Part shown: in pieces, positions 1 through 8,592 of the stretch | Layout: each line of letters opens with the position of its first letter | Numbering within the stretch: position 1 is the stretch's first letter | Origin: CAWVWF01 sp963933885 | GTDB taxonomy: Bacteria; Bacteroidota; Bacteroidia; Flavobacteriales_C; GCA-002722245 | DNA length: 31,703 bases | Assembly (NCBI GenBank): GCA_963933885.1 | Contig: CAWVWF010000016.1 | Coordinates: 1 to 31,703 of the forward strand | Direction: 5' to 3' | Made by a program: the position numbers and the translations under genes | Notes under the pieces: generated by a model | What the model was told of the DNA's origin: nothing | Seen by the model: only the letters and a program-made list of their open reading frames with translations | Databases searched by the model: none

Positions 1-353
1 GATTTCACATAATCATTCTTGTCTTTCTTAGTACTTGAATTCGTTTTTATTTCAAGTGTTTTATTAATGTCTAACGAATCTATATCATTTTGAATTTCTT
101 CAAATTTTTCAATTGAAGCTACTGTGTTGATTTCATAAATTAATTGCCTTTTTCTACTGTCGTAGCAAATATGGCTGTCATTTGTTTGTTGAATAAAACA
201 AGTGTAAAATTCAAGAATATGTCTGATATGCATTCCGATACTAGCACCACTAAATACTTCTAGTTTCTTACTGTAATCTTCATTTGAAAATTGTGAGATA
301 AGACTCGTTAGTTGTGATATAACGGCTTTATTATTTTCTTTAATTCCAGACAT
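1..353 (-). CDS. DinB-like family protein, 5' part (cut by window edge)
   Basis: The reading frame opens at an ATG (complement of 351-353) and runs off the window start without a stop, giving 117 residues. The protein starts MSGIKENNKAVISQL and contains GMHIRHILEFYTCF followed by ICYDSRKRQLIYE. A helix with an H-x2-H pair, then a 'YD.R.R' segment, is typical of Bacteroidota proteins annotated as DinB/YfiT-like four-helix-bundle proteins, which often bind a metal through histidines. The gene lies 56 bases downstream of the PKD-domain gene on the same strand and could be co-transcribed with it. The substrate is unknown. The family call comes from recalled sequence pattern only, and the C-terminal part carrying any further metal ligand is outside the window. 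Confidence 0.65.
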   Translation of the reverse strand, partial: MSGIKENNKAVISQLTSLISQFSNEDYSKKLEVFSGASIGMHIRHILEFYTCFIQQTNDSHICYDSRKRQLIYEINTVASIEKFEEIQNDIDSLDINKTLEIKTNSSTKKDKNDYVK

Positions 354-409
354 TTTTTTTTTAAAATTACGAAACATTCTATGAATAAAGCGTCTTCAGA
401 TGACAAATG

Positions 410-1480
410 TTAATTTTTATGATTAACAAGGAATTTTCCTTTCTGCAAAGCTTTAACCCCATTGTTAGATTGGAAATTGATTGTGTAATAATATACTCCT
501 TCTGGAGCAATAGAACCTGAGTTGTTATCTTTCCCATCCCAATCGCTTCTAATATTACTTCCTTTAAAATAAGATTTACCCAGAGCGTCTCGAATTTCAA
601 AATCAATTACTGAAACATTACTATTTGTAATTCCAAATTTGTTGATTTTAAGGTTTGAGTTAATTGTGAAAATCCTTGGAATAGAAATGTAATAGTTTGA
701 ACCTGCGAAGACAGTTCTTTGAATACTATCTGAACAACCAACTTTGTCGATGACCTTTTGTTTTATGTTAATGCTGTTGTTATTAGGGACGTTTATGTGA
801 GGATTTTTTGATTTTATTAGATTGTTATTTATCAGATAAAAAACAGAGTCTTGTTGATTTTGGCTTTCGATCCTTATTACTGCTGTGTTTTCAAGATTTA
901 CATTTTTAATATTGAATCCAGTTTTGGGTAATTCTTTTAAATGAATAGTTTGTGATATTGAATCACCACATCCATTTCGGTCAATAATCTTAAGACCAAC
1001 ATTTTGTGGAGCACCTTCTTTAAATTGATGTGTAGGGTTTTTCTCCAATGAGAAATTGCCGTCTCCGAAATCCCACATCCATAATTTTACTTCACTAGCT
1101 CTTGTGAATGAATTGTCTTTAAAAATCACAGTGTTATTGCACAGTTCATTTGGGTCGAAGAAAGCAAACGGCGGTGTAACTATAGAGATGTTTTTTGTTG
1201 ATATAAATGAGATTCCTTTTTCTGTTTTGATTGTTAGTTTAACTAAGTATTCACCTGATTCAGAATAAGCATGAATTGGATTTTGATCCATTGATATAGC
1301 TTCGTCTCCAAATTCCCAGTACCATGAAACTATTAAAGATTTGGAGTCACTTAAGTCTTCAAAATAAATTAAGTTATTTAGACAATGATTTTCATATTTG
1401 AAGTTGGCTTTATTGGCTTTTAAGTGCAGGTTAGCGCAAAATAAGACAATGAGAAGTAGAATCGATCGATAGGTGGACAT
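410..1480 (-). CDS. Secreted PKD-domain protein with CHU_C/T9SS type B-like C-terminus
   Basis: The protein has 356 residues. Residues 1-22 form a signal peptide (MSTYRSILLLIVLFCANLHLKA). Two PKD-like Ig folds follow at about 25-100 and 103-185; each carries the hallmark W-x-F/W-GD motif (WYWEFGDE, WMWDFGDG) and a 'NP.H.F/Y' turn. The last ~90 residues (SDWDGKDNNSG, then APEGVYYYTINF) resemble the gliding-motility-associated C-terminal (CHU_C) domain, which sends cargo through the type IX secretion system as type B sorting signals. The usual 'FTPNGDGxND' opening of that domain is degenerate here (IFTINSNLKINKFGI), so secretion by T9SS is inferred rather than certain. A surface or adhesive role is likely because no catalytic domain is visible. 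It is divergent from the large SPOR protein at 1627. Confidence 0.75.
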   Translation of the reverse strand: MSTYRSILLLIVLFCANLHLKANKANFKYENHCLNNLIYFEDLSDSKSLIVSWYWEFGDEAISMDQNPIHAYSESGEYLVKLTIKTEKGISFISTKNISIVTPPFAFFDPNELCNNTVIFKDNSFTRASEVKLWMWDFGDGNFSLEKNPTHQFKEGAPQNVGLKIIDRNGCGDSISQTIHLKELPKTGFNIKNVNLENTAVIRIESQNQQDSVFYLINNNLIKSKNPHINVPNNNSINIKQKVIDKVGCSDSIQRTVFAGSNYYISIPRIFTINSNLKINKFGITNSNVSVIDFEIRDALGKSYFKGSNIRSDWDGKDNNSGSIAPEGVYYYTINFQSNNGVKALQKGKFLVNHKN

Positions 1481-1552
1481 ATGAATTTAGATACGTGGTA
1501 AGTAGGAAATAGTTAACCTCATTTATTAACAAAAAAAATAATTTTAAGAATC

Positions 1553-1560
1553 TAACTTTT
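1553..1560 (+). promoter_or_regulatory. Possible -7 element upstream of the multi-SPOR gene
   Basis: TAACTTTT matches 7 of 8 positions of the Bacteroidota -7 consensus TAnnTTTG. It would place a transcription start near 1566 and give a leader of about 60 bases. I see no convincing TTG/TTTG at -33, so this is weak. Confidence 0.3.
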
Positions 1561-1626
1561 TATAGGAATTCACGTACATGAGGCGAGCGTGGCAAAAGCA
1601 ATCGCTCTATAGAGTTAGCCGGTTTT

Positions 1627-4600
1627 ATGAGTAAAGGATTAATAGTTAGAATATTACTGTTGTTTGTTTTCGTTACAAACGCATTTTCTCAACCAGGAGA
1701 AAGTGAAGCTGAGTCAATGGCTTCAAAGGAGTTTCGTCCATCTATTGGTTTAGGGATGGGAATGATAAATTATTACGGAGATGTAAATAGTAATGAGAAT
1801 CATGGTTCTTTTCATAATCAGTTTGGTTATACAATTCACGTAAGTAGAAAAATTAATAATTCAATGGATTTAGGTTTCAGTTTTTTAACTGGAACTATTG
1901 TAGGTAACGAAAGATCTGCAGAGCGTAACCTAAATTTTAAAACAAGTATCTATTCAGGTTCTGTTTATGTTTCTTATAATTTCAATCATTTTTTACCAGA
2001 AAATTCGATTCTTCAACCATACGTTACTTTAGGTTTTGAAAGTTTTGAATACAATAATAAATCAGATCTAGTTGATGCCAATGGTAATAAATATTTCTAC
2101 TGGACAGATGGTACTATTAGAAGTATTGATCAGTCATCTTCCTCTGCAAGTCAAGCTGTTTTAATGAAACGAGATTACGTTTACGAAACTGATTTGCGAG
2201 CAGCTAATTTAGATGGTTTAGGGAAATACGCTCAGTTATCTATTGGAGTTCCTTTAGGAATAGGAGTTAATATGAGAATTAGTGAGCGTGTGAACTTCAA
2301 AATCGGATCAACTTTTCATTTTACATTTACAGATTTAATTGATAATGTTAGTAAAAACGGATCAGGCGTAAGACAAGGAAGTTCTACACCTGATTTTTTT
2401 ATGTTTAATTCTCTCTCCCTTCATTATGATTTATTGAATACACCAAAGAGAGTTAATTTAGAAGACTTTGATTTTCCAGATTTCTTCGTGTTGGATATGG
2501 TTGATCAGGATAAAGATGGCGTAGTTGATGGCTTTGATGCTTGTCCATACACTCCAGAAGGAGTTAAAGTAGATGAAAATGGTTGTCCGCTTGATGGAGA
2601 CGATGACGGTGTTCCCGATTACATGGATAAAGAATTTGCGACAATAGATACTTCATTTGTTAATTCGGATGGTATTACCCTAACTGATGAAGATTTTCAC
2701 AATCAATACTTAAGGTATATTGATTCGGTGGATATACCAATTGATATTTTATACAGAATTGCAGGAAAACCTCAAAAATCAGCAACTTATAGAATTTTAT
2801 TAGGAGAGTTTTCTGGAAGATTGCCGGAGGACTTGGCTAGAGATTTTTTAGATGAAGGGGATGTTTTTGGAGCTTTAACAAAAGGTGGTAAAACAGCATA
2901 CCTGGCTGGGGAATATGGCGATATTAATGAAGCAAGAAAAAGGCAGGAAGAATTATTAGCTAAAGGGATGCCACAGGCAACAATCGTTGTTTGGGAAGGA
3001 AATGATTTTATCACACTTAAAAGATGGGAAGAGAAATCTAAAAAGGAAGTTGATGAGTTGTATAAAGATGAAATCAAAAAGAAAAAGGATTTAAATGGAA
3101 TGTATGCAGTAAAGCTTGGTAATACTGCTGCAGATGCAAATACGATTGATAAACTTAAGTATTTCGAATATGAAGATGTTGTTGTTTTAGGTGGAGATAA
3201 AAACAGTAATGATTACGTTGTTGGTCCGTTTATAGATAGTGTTGGAGCATCTCAGATTTTACAAGAAGTTGATAGGAACAAATTTCCAGAGGCTACCATC
3301 GTAAAAGTTAGGAATGGTAAAGCAACAGAGAGTGGAATTAATACTGATGAAATTCCTGTTAACGAAAACCCCAAAGGAGCTAGTGCTTGGAACAGCCCGA
3401 AATATGAAGAGAAAGAAGCTTCTAATAAAGCTTTATCTAAGTTAGAAAACTCATATGTAATTGACTTCGGTTCTAAAAAAGATCCAAAAACTAAAGCATT
3501 AATCGAGAGAATTAAGCAAAAGGCAGATGTTGTTGAGATTATAGACCCTCAGAGTGGAAATATAAAATTGATAACTAAAGATCGTAAAACTAAATCTGTT
3601 GCAGAAGCTGAAGTAGCAAAACTAAAATTAGAAAGTGTATCGACAGCGAAAGTTGCTAAAGTGAAAAACGGACAAATTGTTTCCGTTAAACCTTCTCGAT
3701 TAAAAGATAAAAGTAAAGAAGGTATTTTAAGTAAATTAGAAGATGCGTTTGTGATAGATTTTGGTTCTAAGAATGATCCAGAAACAAAATCTCAAATAGA
3801 AAAAATTAAAGCAAAAGCAGACGTAATTGAAGTAATAGATCCAAAGGATGGTAGTGTAAAGTTAATTACGAAAACCCCAAAAAGTAAAGCAGTGGCAAAA
3901 GCTGAGGTGGCAAAACTTCAATCCGAAGGTGTATCTACGGCAAAAGTTTCTAAAGTAAAGAATGGTCAGATTGTTCCAGTTAAATCAAGTGAATTAAATG
4001 ATAATAATGAAGATGGAATTTTAAGTAAATTAGAGGATACTTTTGTAATTGATTTTGGCTCTAAAAAAGATCCAGAAACTAAAGCCTTGATTGAGAAGAT
4101 TAAAGCAAAAGCAGATGTAATTGAAGTAATAGATCCGAAGGATGGAAGTACAAAATTAATTACGAAAGATCCAAAATCTAAATCAGTAGCTAAAGCTGAA
4201 GTAGAGAAACTTCATTCTGAAGGTATTTCAACAGCAAAAGTTTCTAAAGTAAAGCATGGTCAGATAGTTCCTGTTAAACCAAGCGAGTTAAACAATAATA
4301 GTGTAGATGATGTGCTGAGTAAGCTTGAAGATTCTTATGTTATAGACTTTGGTTCTAAGAATGATCCAGAAACAAAAGCCTTAATTGAGAAGATTAAAGC
4401 AAGAGTAGATGTAATTGAAGTAATAGATCCAAAGGATGGTAGTACAAAATTAATTACAAAAGATCCAAAGACAAAAGCTGTAGCAAAGGCAGAGGTTGCA
4501 GCACTTAAAGCTGAAGGGATTTCAACCGCAAAAGTTTCTAAAGTAAAGAATGGTCAGATTGTTCCGGTTAAACCAAGTGAGTTAAATAAGCAAGGCGATG

Positions 4601-6741
4601 ATGAATTGAGCAAGCTTGAAGACTCTTATGTAATCGACTTTGGTTCTAAGAAAGATCCAAAGACAAAAGCCTTGATAGAGAGGATTAAAGCAAAAGCAGA
4701 TGTTGTAGAGGTTATAGATCCAAAGGATGGAAGTATTAAACTGATAACTAAAGACCCGAAAACAAAGTCTGAAGCAGCTAGTGAGATTGTGAAACTTAAA
4801 AGTGAGGGGATTTCAACAGCTAAATTAGCAAAAGTTGAAAATGGTAAAATTGTACCGGTAAAACCTAGTCAATTGAGACCAAATGAAAAAGAAGATTTAC
4901 TAAGTAAATTGGAAAATGCGTTCGTGATAGATTTCGGTTCTACAAAAGACTCAAAAACTAAGGCTTTGATTGAGAAAATAAAAGCAAATTCTGATGTGAT
5001 TGAAGTAATAGACTCAAAAGATGGAAGTACTAAACTAATTTCTAGAGATCCAAAAACTAAGGAAGTTGCGGAAGCGGAAGTAAAAAAGTTAAAAGCAAAA
5101 GGTATTTCAACAGCTAAAGTGGCACGTGTTCAAAATGGGGGAATTATACCAGTTAAAGGGTCAGAACTTAATAAAGCAATCCCTGAAGGTCTTTCAAAAA
5201 TTGAAAAAGAATTTGTTGTTAGGATAGGAACCATTGATAAGAATACATCTTTAGTTGAGCGTCAGAAGTTATTAAATGTTCCAAATACAGTGAAAATTAA
5301 AAATGATGATGGTAGTATTGATATCGTATCAAAACTAAGTCATGAACAAGAAGAGCCTGCTCACATAGATAAAGCAAAATATAAGAGAAAGGGATTTTTA
5401 GATTCTAAAGTCGCTTATGTTAAAAATGGTAAAGTTGAAGTTTTAAAGAAAGAAGCTTTGGATGGGAAATTCACACTTTCCTTGGGTTCTTTTAAATCTA
5501 ATGTACCTAATAAGCAAGTGAATGAAATAGCAAGTATATCAGATGTTGAAAGCATGGAAACTTTTAATCCTGATGTTACAACATATACTGTTGGTAATTT
5601 TGATAATCCTGAAGAAGCAAAGCAGAGGATGGAAGAATTAGTTTCTCAAGGATTCAAACCTGAATTAGTTAAATATGAAGATGGGAAAATTAAGGTTATA
5701 GATTTAGGTTCTGTTTTCGACAAGATGACGCTTCAGAAATTAGCTGATTTAAAAGCGAAGCAAGGATTGGTGAAAACAGGTGGAGTTGTATTTAGAGTTC
5801 AATTGGGAGCTTATAGAGGTAAAATAAATGAAACTGTATTTAGGGGTGTTAAAACATTAGCATTCCCAAGTGCTGGAGGAGTTACTAAATATGTAACAGG
5901 TTCATTTGGTACATACCAGCAGTCATACATTTCTAAGTTAGAAATGAAAAAGTTAGGGTTTAGCGGAGCCTTTGTAGTTGCTTATAAAGATGGGCATAGG
6001 ATTTCAGTTACTGATCTTGTAAATAAAGAGAAGTTTCAACAAGTTAAAGAAAGTGTTTCTCCTATCGAAAAACAGCTTAATATAGTTGAAGAAAAACCTA
6101 AGAAAAAAGTAGTTAAGAAAGTTGTAGCTACAAGTTCAGCCCCTGTGAAGAACAAGATTAGTTATAGAGTTCAAATTGGGGCATTTAAAGACGACGCAAT
6201 TCAAAATAAATTAACCGAATTTCCTGATGTTACTATGGAAGTTTATGGTCAATATAAACGTTATACGTCTGGAAGTTTTCCTACATATGCAGCTGCAAGC
6301 AAGCACAAAGCTGTAATTAAAGCAAAAGGTTTTAAAGGAGCATTTGTAGTAGCTTATAACGGTGGAGAAAGAGTAGCCGCTCCAGGTGAAAATACGAATG
6401 TTATTAAAACAACAGATTTGGTTGACGCTGTAAAAAGTAGTCCTGTAAAGAGTGAGTACGATGCAAATAAATTGATGATAATGGTACAAGTTGGTTTGTA
6501 TAGAGGAAGTATTCCTGCAGACTTAAAATCGTTATTTAATACACTTCCTAATATTACTAAACAAGTAACTCCTCATGGCGTTGTGAGATATATGACTGGT
6601 AATTTTAAAACACCATCTGAAGCTGCTGCTTACAAAGAAGATCTAGTTAAACAAGGTTTTGCGGGAGCTTTCTTAGTCGCTTACTACGATAACGATAGAA
6701 TCAAAATTCAGAAGGCAATAGAAATATCTCAAGGGAAGTAG
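1627..6741 (+). CDS. Giant outer-membrane barrel protein with TSP3 repeat and ~13 SPOR-like modules
   Basis: The protein has 1704 residues. A signal peptide (1-21, ending AFSQ) precedes an OmpA-like beta-barrel at about 35-275 (FRPSIGLGMGMINYYGD). An Asp-rich thrombospondin type-3 calcium-binding segment follows at 293-337 (DQDKDGVVDG, DGDDDGVPDY). The rest is a chain of about 13 SPOR-like beta-alpha-beta modules: about 387-466, 491-566, six near-identical 97-98-residue copies starting at 603, 701, 799, 897, 994 and 1091, a diverged copy at 1189, then 1281-1362, 1387-1464, 1511-1583 and 1616-1704. The last three have the most canonical starts (FRVQLGAY, YRVQIGAF, MVQVGLY) and end GAFVVAY/GAFLVAY. 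SPOR domains bind peptide-stripped septal peptidoglycan, so an outer-membrane protein reaching into the wall is a reasonable inference. Canonical OmpA-like proteins carry one wall-binding domain, so this copy number is unusual. Its partners are unknown. Confidence 0.85.
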   Translation: MSKGLIVRILLLFVFVTNAFSQPGESEAESMASKEFRPSIGLGMGMINYYGDVNSNENHGSFHNQFGYTIHVSRKINNSMDLGFSFLTGTIVGNERSAERNLNFKTSIYSGSVYVSYNFNHFLPENSILQPYVTLGFESFEYNNKSDLVDANGNKYFYWTDGTIRSIDQSSSSASQAVLMKRDYVYETDLRAANLDGLGKYAQLSIGVPLGIGVNMRISERVNFKIGSTFHFTFTDLIDNVSKNGSGVRQGSSTPDFFMFNSLSLHYDLLNTPKRVNLEDFDFPDFFVLDMVDQDKDGVVDGFDACPYTPEGVKVDENGCPLDGDDDGVPDYMDKEFATIDTSFVNSDGITLTDEDFHNQYLRYIDSVDIPIDILYRIAGKPQKSATYRILLGEFSGRLPEDLARDFLDEGDVFGALTKGGKTAYLAGEYGDINEARKRQEELLAKGMPQATIVVWEGNDFITLKRWEEKSKKEVDELYKDEIKKKKDLNGMYAVKLGNTAADANTIDKLKYFEYEDVVVLGGDKNSNDYVVGPFIDSVGASQILQEVDRNKFPEATIVKVRNGKATESGINTDEIPVNENPKGASAWNSPKYEEKEASNKALSKLENSYVIDFGSKKDPKTKALIERIKQKADVVEIIDPQSGNIKLITKDRKTKSVAEAEVAKLKLESVSTAKVAKVKNGQIVSVKPSRLKDKSKEGILSKLEDAFVIDFGSKNDPETKSQIEKIKAKADVIEVIDPKDGSVKLITKTPKSKAVAKAEVAKLQSEGVSTAKVSKVKNGQIVPVKSSELNDNNEDGILSKLEDTFVIDFGSKKDPETKALIEKIKAKADVIEVIDPKDGSTKLITKDPKSKSVAKAEVEKLHSEGISTAKVSKVKHGQIVPVKPSELNNNSVDDVLSKLEDSYVIDFGSKNDPETKALIEKIKARVDVIEVIDPKDGSTKLITKDPKTKAVAKAEVAALKAEGISTAKVSKVKNGQIVPVKPSELNKQGDDELSKLEDSYVIDFGSKKDPKTKALIERIKAKADVVEVIDPKDGSIKLITKDPKTKSEAASEIVKLKSEGISTAKLAKVENGKIVPVKPSQLRPNEKEDLLSKLENAFVIDFGSTKDSKTKALIEKIKANSDVIEVIDSKDGSTKLISRDPKTKEVAEAEVKKLKAKGISTAKVARVQNGGIIPVKGSELNKAIPEGLSKIEKEFVVRIGTIDKNTSLVERQKLLNVPNTVKIKNDDGSIDIVSKLSHEQEEPAHIDKAKYKRKGFLDSKVAYVKNGKVEVLKKEALDGKFTLSLGSFKSNVPNKQVNEIASISDVESMETFNPDVTTYTVGNFDNPEEAKQRMEELVSQGFKPELVKYEDGKIKVIDLGSVFDKMTLQKLADLKAKQGLVKTGGVVFRVQLGAYRGKINETVFRGVKTLAFPSAGGVTKYVTGSFGTYQQSYISKLEMKKLGFSGAFVVAYKDGHRISVTDLVNKEKFQQVKESVSPIEKQLNIVEEKPKKKVVKKVVATSSAPVKNKISYRVQIGAFKDDAIQNKLTEFPDVTMEVYGQYKRYTSGSFPTYAAASKHKAVIKAKGFKGAFVVAYNGGERVAAPGENTNVIKTTDLVDAVKSSPVKSEYDANKLMIMVQVGLYRGSIPADLKSLFNTLPNITKQVTPHGVVRYMTGNFKTPSEAAAYKEDLVKQGFAGAFLVAYYDNDRIKIQKAIEISQGK
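3433..5190 (+). repeat. Six tandem ~294-bp coding repeats (SPOR-like units)
   Basis: Six in-frame copies start at 3433, 3727, 4021, 4315, 4606 and 4897, with unit lengths of 291-294 bases. Each encodes L-S-K-L-E-(D/N), then (Y/F)VIDFGS, a KALIE-type helix, a VIDPKDGS-type strand turn, a KLITKDPK-type strand, an alpha helix and STAKV. Copies 2 to 4 are the most alike at the DNA level; stretches such as gatgtaattgaagtaataga recur exactly. The pattern indicates recent duplication within the gene. Confidence 0.9.
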
Positions 6742-6753
6742 AATCATTTTCTA

Positions 6754-8592
6754 TTAACCAATCATTATATGAGCGTCTGGATATTTATACTTGTTAGAGT
6801 GAACCTTCTTACTTAAAGCCATTATTAACATCAAAGTTCCTAGTCTACCAATAAACATAGAAATGGATAGTATAATTAATCCAGCATCAGAAAAGCTAGA
6901 AGTAATTCCCATTGATAAACCAACTGTAGAAAAAGCACTAAATTCTTCAAAAATAAGTTGAAGGATATCCATTTCACCAGAAGCTAACGCGTCGGATTCA
7001 GTAATTGTAAGAAGGAAAACCCAAAGAAAGAGGTTAACAAGCGTAAAAAGTAAAACAGCATAAGCCTTTATTAAAAGGTCATTTGCAATGTTCTTTTTAT
7101 AAAGTTCAGCATTTTTTCTACCTCTGATTGTTGTATAAACAGAAACAAATAATAATGTAAAAGTTGATGTCTTAATACCACCAGCAGTTGAGCTAGAAGA
7201 TCCACCAATAAACATTAATACAAGAAGTAGTATTATTACTGGAATAGCCAAAGATCCGGTATCTACAGAAGCAAAACCGGCAGTTCTGTTTACAATTTGA
7301 AAAAATGAAGTGACTAACCTTTCAATGAAGTTTTGATCACCGAAAATTCCTGTATTCCATTCTAGAAGAATAAAACCTAAGACTCCAAACAATAATAAAT
7401 GGGTATTACTCACTAAACCAACCCTAGTTCCGATAGCAAGTTTTTTCCAAGGTTTTATCATTCGTTCTCTTAATTGTTTATAATCTAATACATCAATTAT
7501 TGTAACAAATCCGAGAGCACCAAGAAATATTAGTATTCCCATAACGCTTAAAACAGGGTATGCATTTGCAACTGCTTCATTTGTTATTCCACCTTCATAT
7601 AGTGAAATTCCAGCGTTGTTAAATGCTGATACGGCATGGAAGATCGAATAGAAAATCCGATCATTTATTGCTGCAATTTCAGGAGATTCAGGAAGCAGGA
7701 AAAATAAAGATGTAGCACCTATTATTTCAATTAATGTTGAAATAATAAATATTTTTGCAAACATACCTTGTGCACTTTGGTAGCTAGATTTGTTTACAAT
7801 GTCTTCAATAATATCGTGCTGTTTAATAGTAATCCCAAAACGAGCAAAAACAGCCATGAAAATACCGAATGCAACGATGTTTAATCCTCCAAGTTTTATT
7901 AAAAACATTAAAACTAATTGTCCTTTTAAAGTGAAGAATAAATGAGTGTCTTCAACCATTAGTCCAGTAACACATGTGGCACTAGCAGAGGTGAATAAGG
8001 CATCAATGAAACTCCAGTCAGGAGGATTGGCTTCAGTAGTCATTTCGGGAAGAAGTAGCATTCCTGCACCTCCAAAAATTATTCCCGCAAAGATCATTAT
8101 AAATAGAACGGCAGGATTAATATGAATTCTTGATAGATTGATGTTTATCTTTCCTACCTCAAGATAAGCTAACATTAATAGGTATACTTGAAGGAATATA
8201 ACATACCATTCTTCAGGCTCTTCGGAGCCTAAAGTTGTAAATAACATGTGTAGAATGTTTACATCAAACCCATAAAAACCAATAGCATCGACTGTTAAAA
8301 GGAAGAGTAAACTAACTTCACCTAATGATCCTTTTATGAAGTTTTTGAGATCGAATGAATACATGAATCGAATTACATAACTGAATATGTAGTAACCAAA
8401 AAGACCTTTGAAATATGATATTAATTTTTCGTTTTCAGCATCACTATTAGGGAAGCCGTAGTAATAAACCATTAGAGCTAGTGCGAATACCCCTATAATT
8501 ACACTTATAAAACGAAGAGAACGTAGCGTTACATCTTTATTGTTATAAAGGAAAATATTGATTGCTTCTTTAATGTTTCTACCAATCCCCAT
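6754..8592 (-). CDS. TrkH/KtrB-family cation (K+) transporter
   Basis: This is a 612-residue integral membrane protein of the SKT (TrkH/KtrB/HKT) family, which carries potassium (sometimes with sodium) across the inner membrane. The four selectivity-filter loops are visible: CVTGL (207-211), NNAGI (325-329), RTAGF (436-440) and STVGL (555-559). The conserved gating segment GGSSSSTAGGIKT lies at 463-475. It is longer than a typical KtrB (about 450 residues) because roughly 155 N-terminal residues add several extra membrane segments before the core. Its ATG directly follows the stop codon of the upstream kinase with no intervening base, so the two are probably translationally coupled. No RCK-type regulatory subunit (TrkA/KtrA) is in the window. 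It converges on the SPOR gene, leaving a 12-base gap. Assignment to the family is firm, but ion specificity is not. Confidence 0.93.
   Translation of the reverse strand: MGIGRNIKEAINIFLYNNKDVTLRSLRFISVIIGVFALALMVYYYGFPNSDAENEKLISYFKGLFGYYIFSYVIRFMYSFDLKNFIKGSLGEVSLLFLLTVDAIGFYGFDVNILHMLFTTLGSEEPEEWYVIFLQVYLLMLAYLEVGKININLSRIHINPAVLFIMIFAGIIFGGAGMLLLPEMTTEANPPDWSFIDALFTSASATCVTGLMVEDTHLFFTLKGQLVLMFLIKLGGLNIVAFGIFMAVFARFGITIKQHDIIEDIVNKSSYQSAQGMFAKIFIISTLIEIIGATSLFFLLPESPEIAAINDRIFYSIFHAVSAFNNAGISLYEGGITNEAVANAYPVLSVMGILIFLGALGFVTIIDVLDYKQLRERMIKPWKKLAIGTRVGLVSNTHLLLFGVLGFILLEWNTGIFGDQNFIERLVTSFFQIVNRTAGFASVDTGSLAIPVIILLLVLMFIGGSSSSTAGGIKTSTFTLLFVSVYTTIRGRKNAELYKKNIANDLLIKAYAVLLFTLVNLFLWVFLLTITESDALASGEMDILQLIFEEFSAFSTVGLSMGITSSFSDAGLIILSISMFIGRLGTLMLIMALSKKVHSNKYKYPDAHIMIG

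Noticed and set aside
3433..5190. Tandem repeats considered as a CRISPR or satellite array
   Set aside because: Units are about 294 bp, contiguous without unique spacers, and keep one open frame, so they are protein modules.
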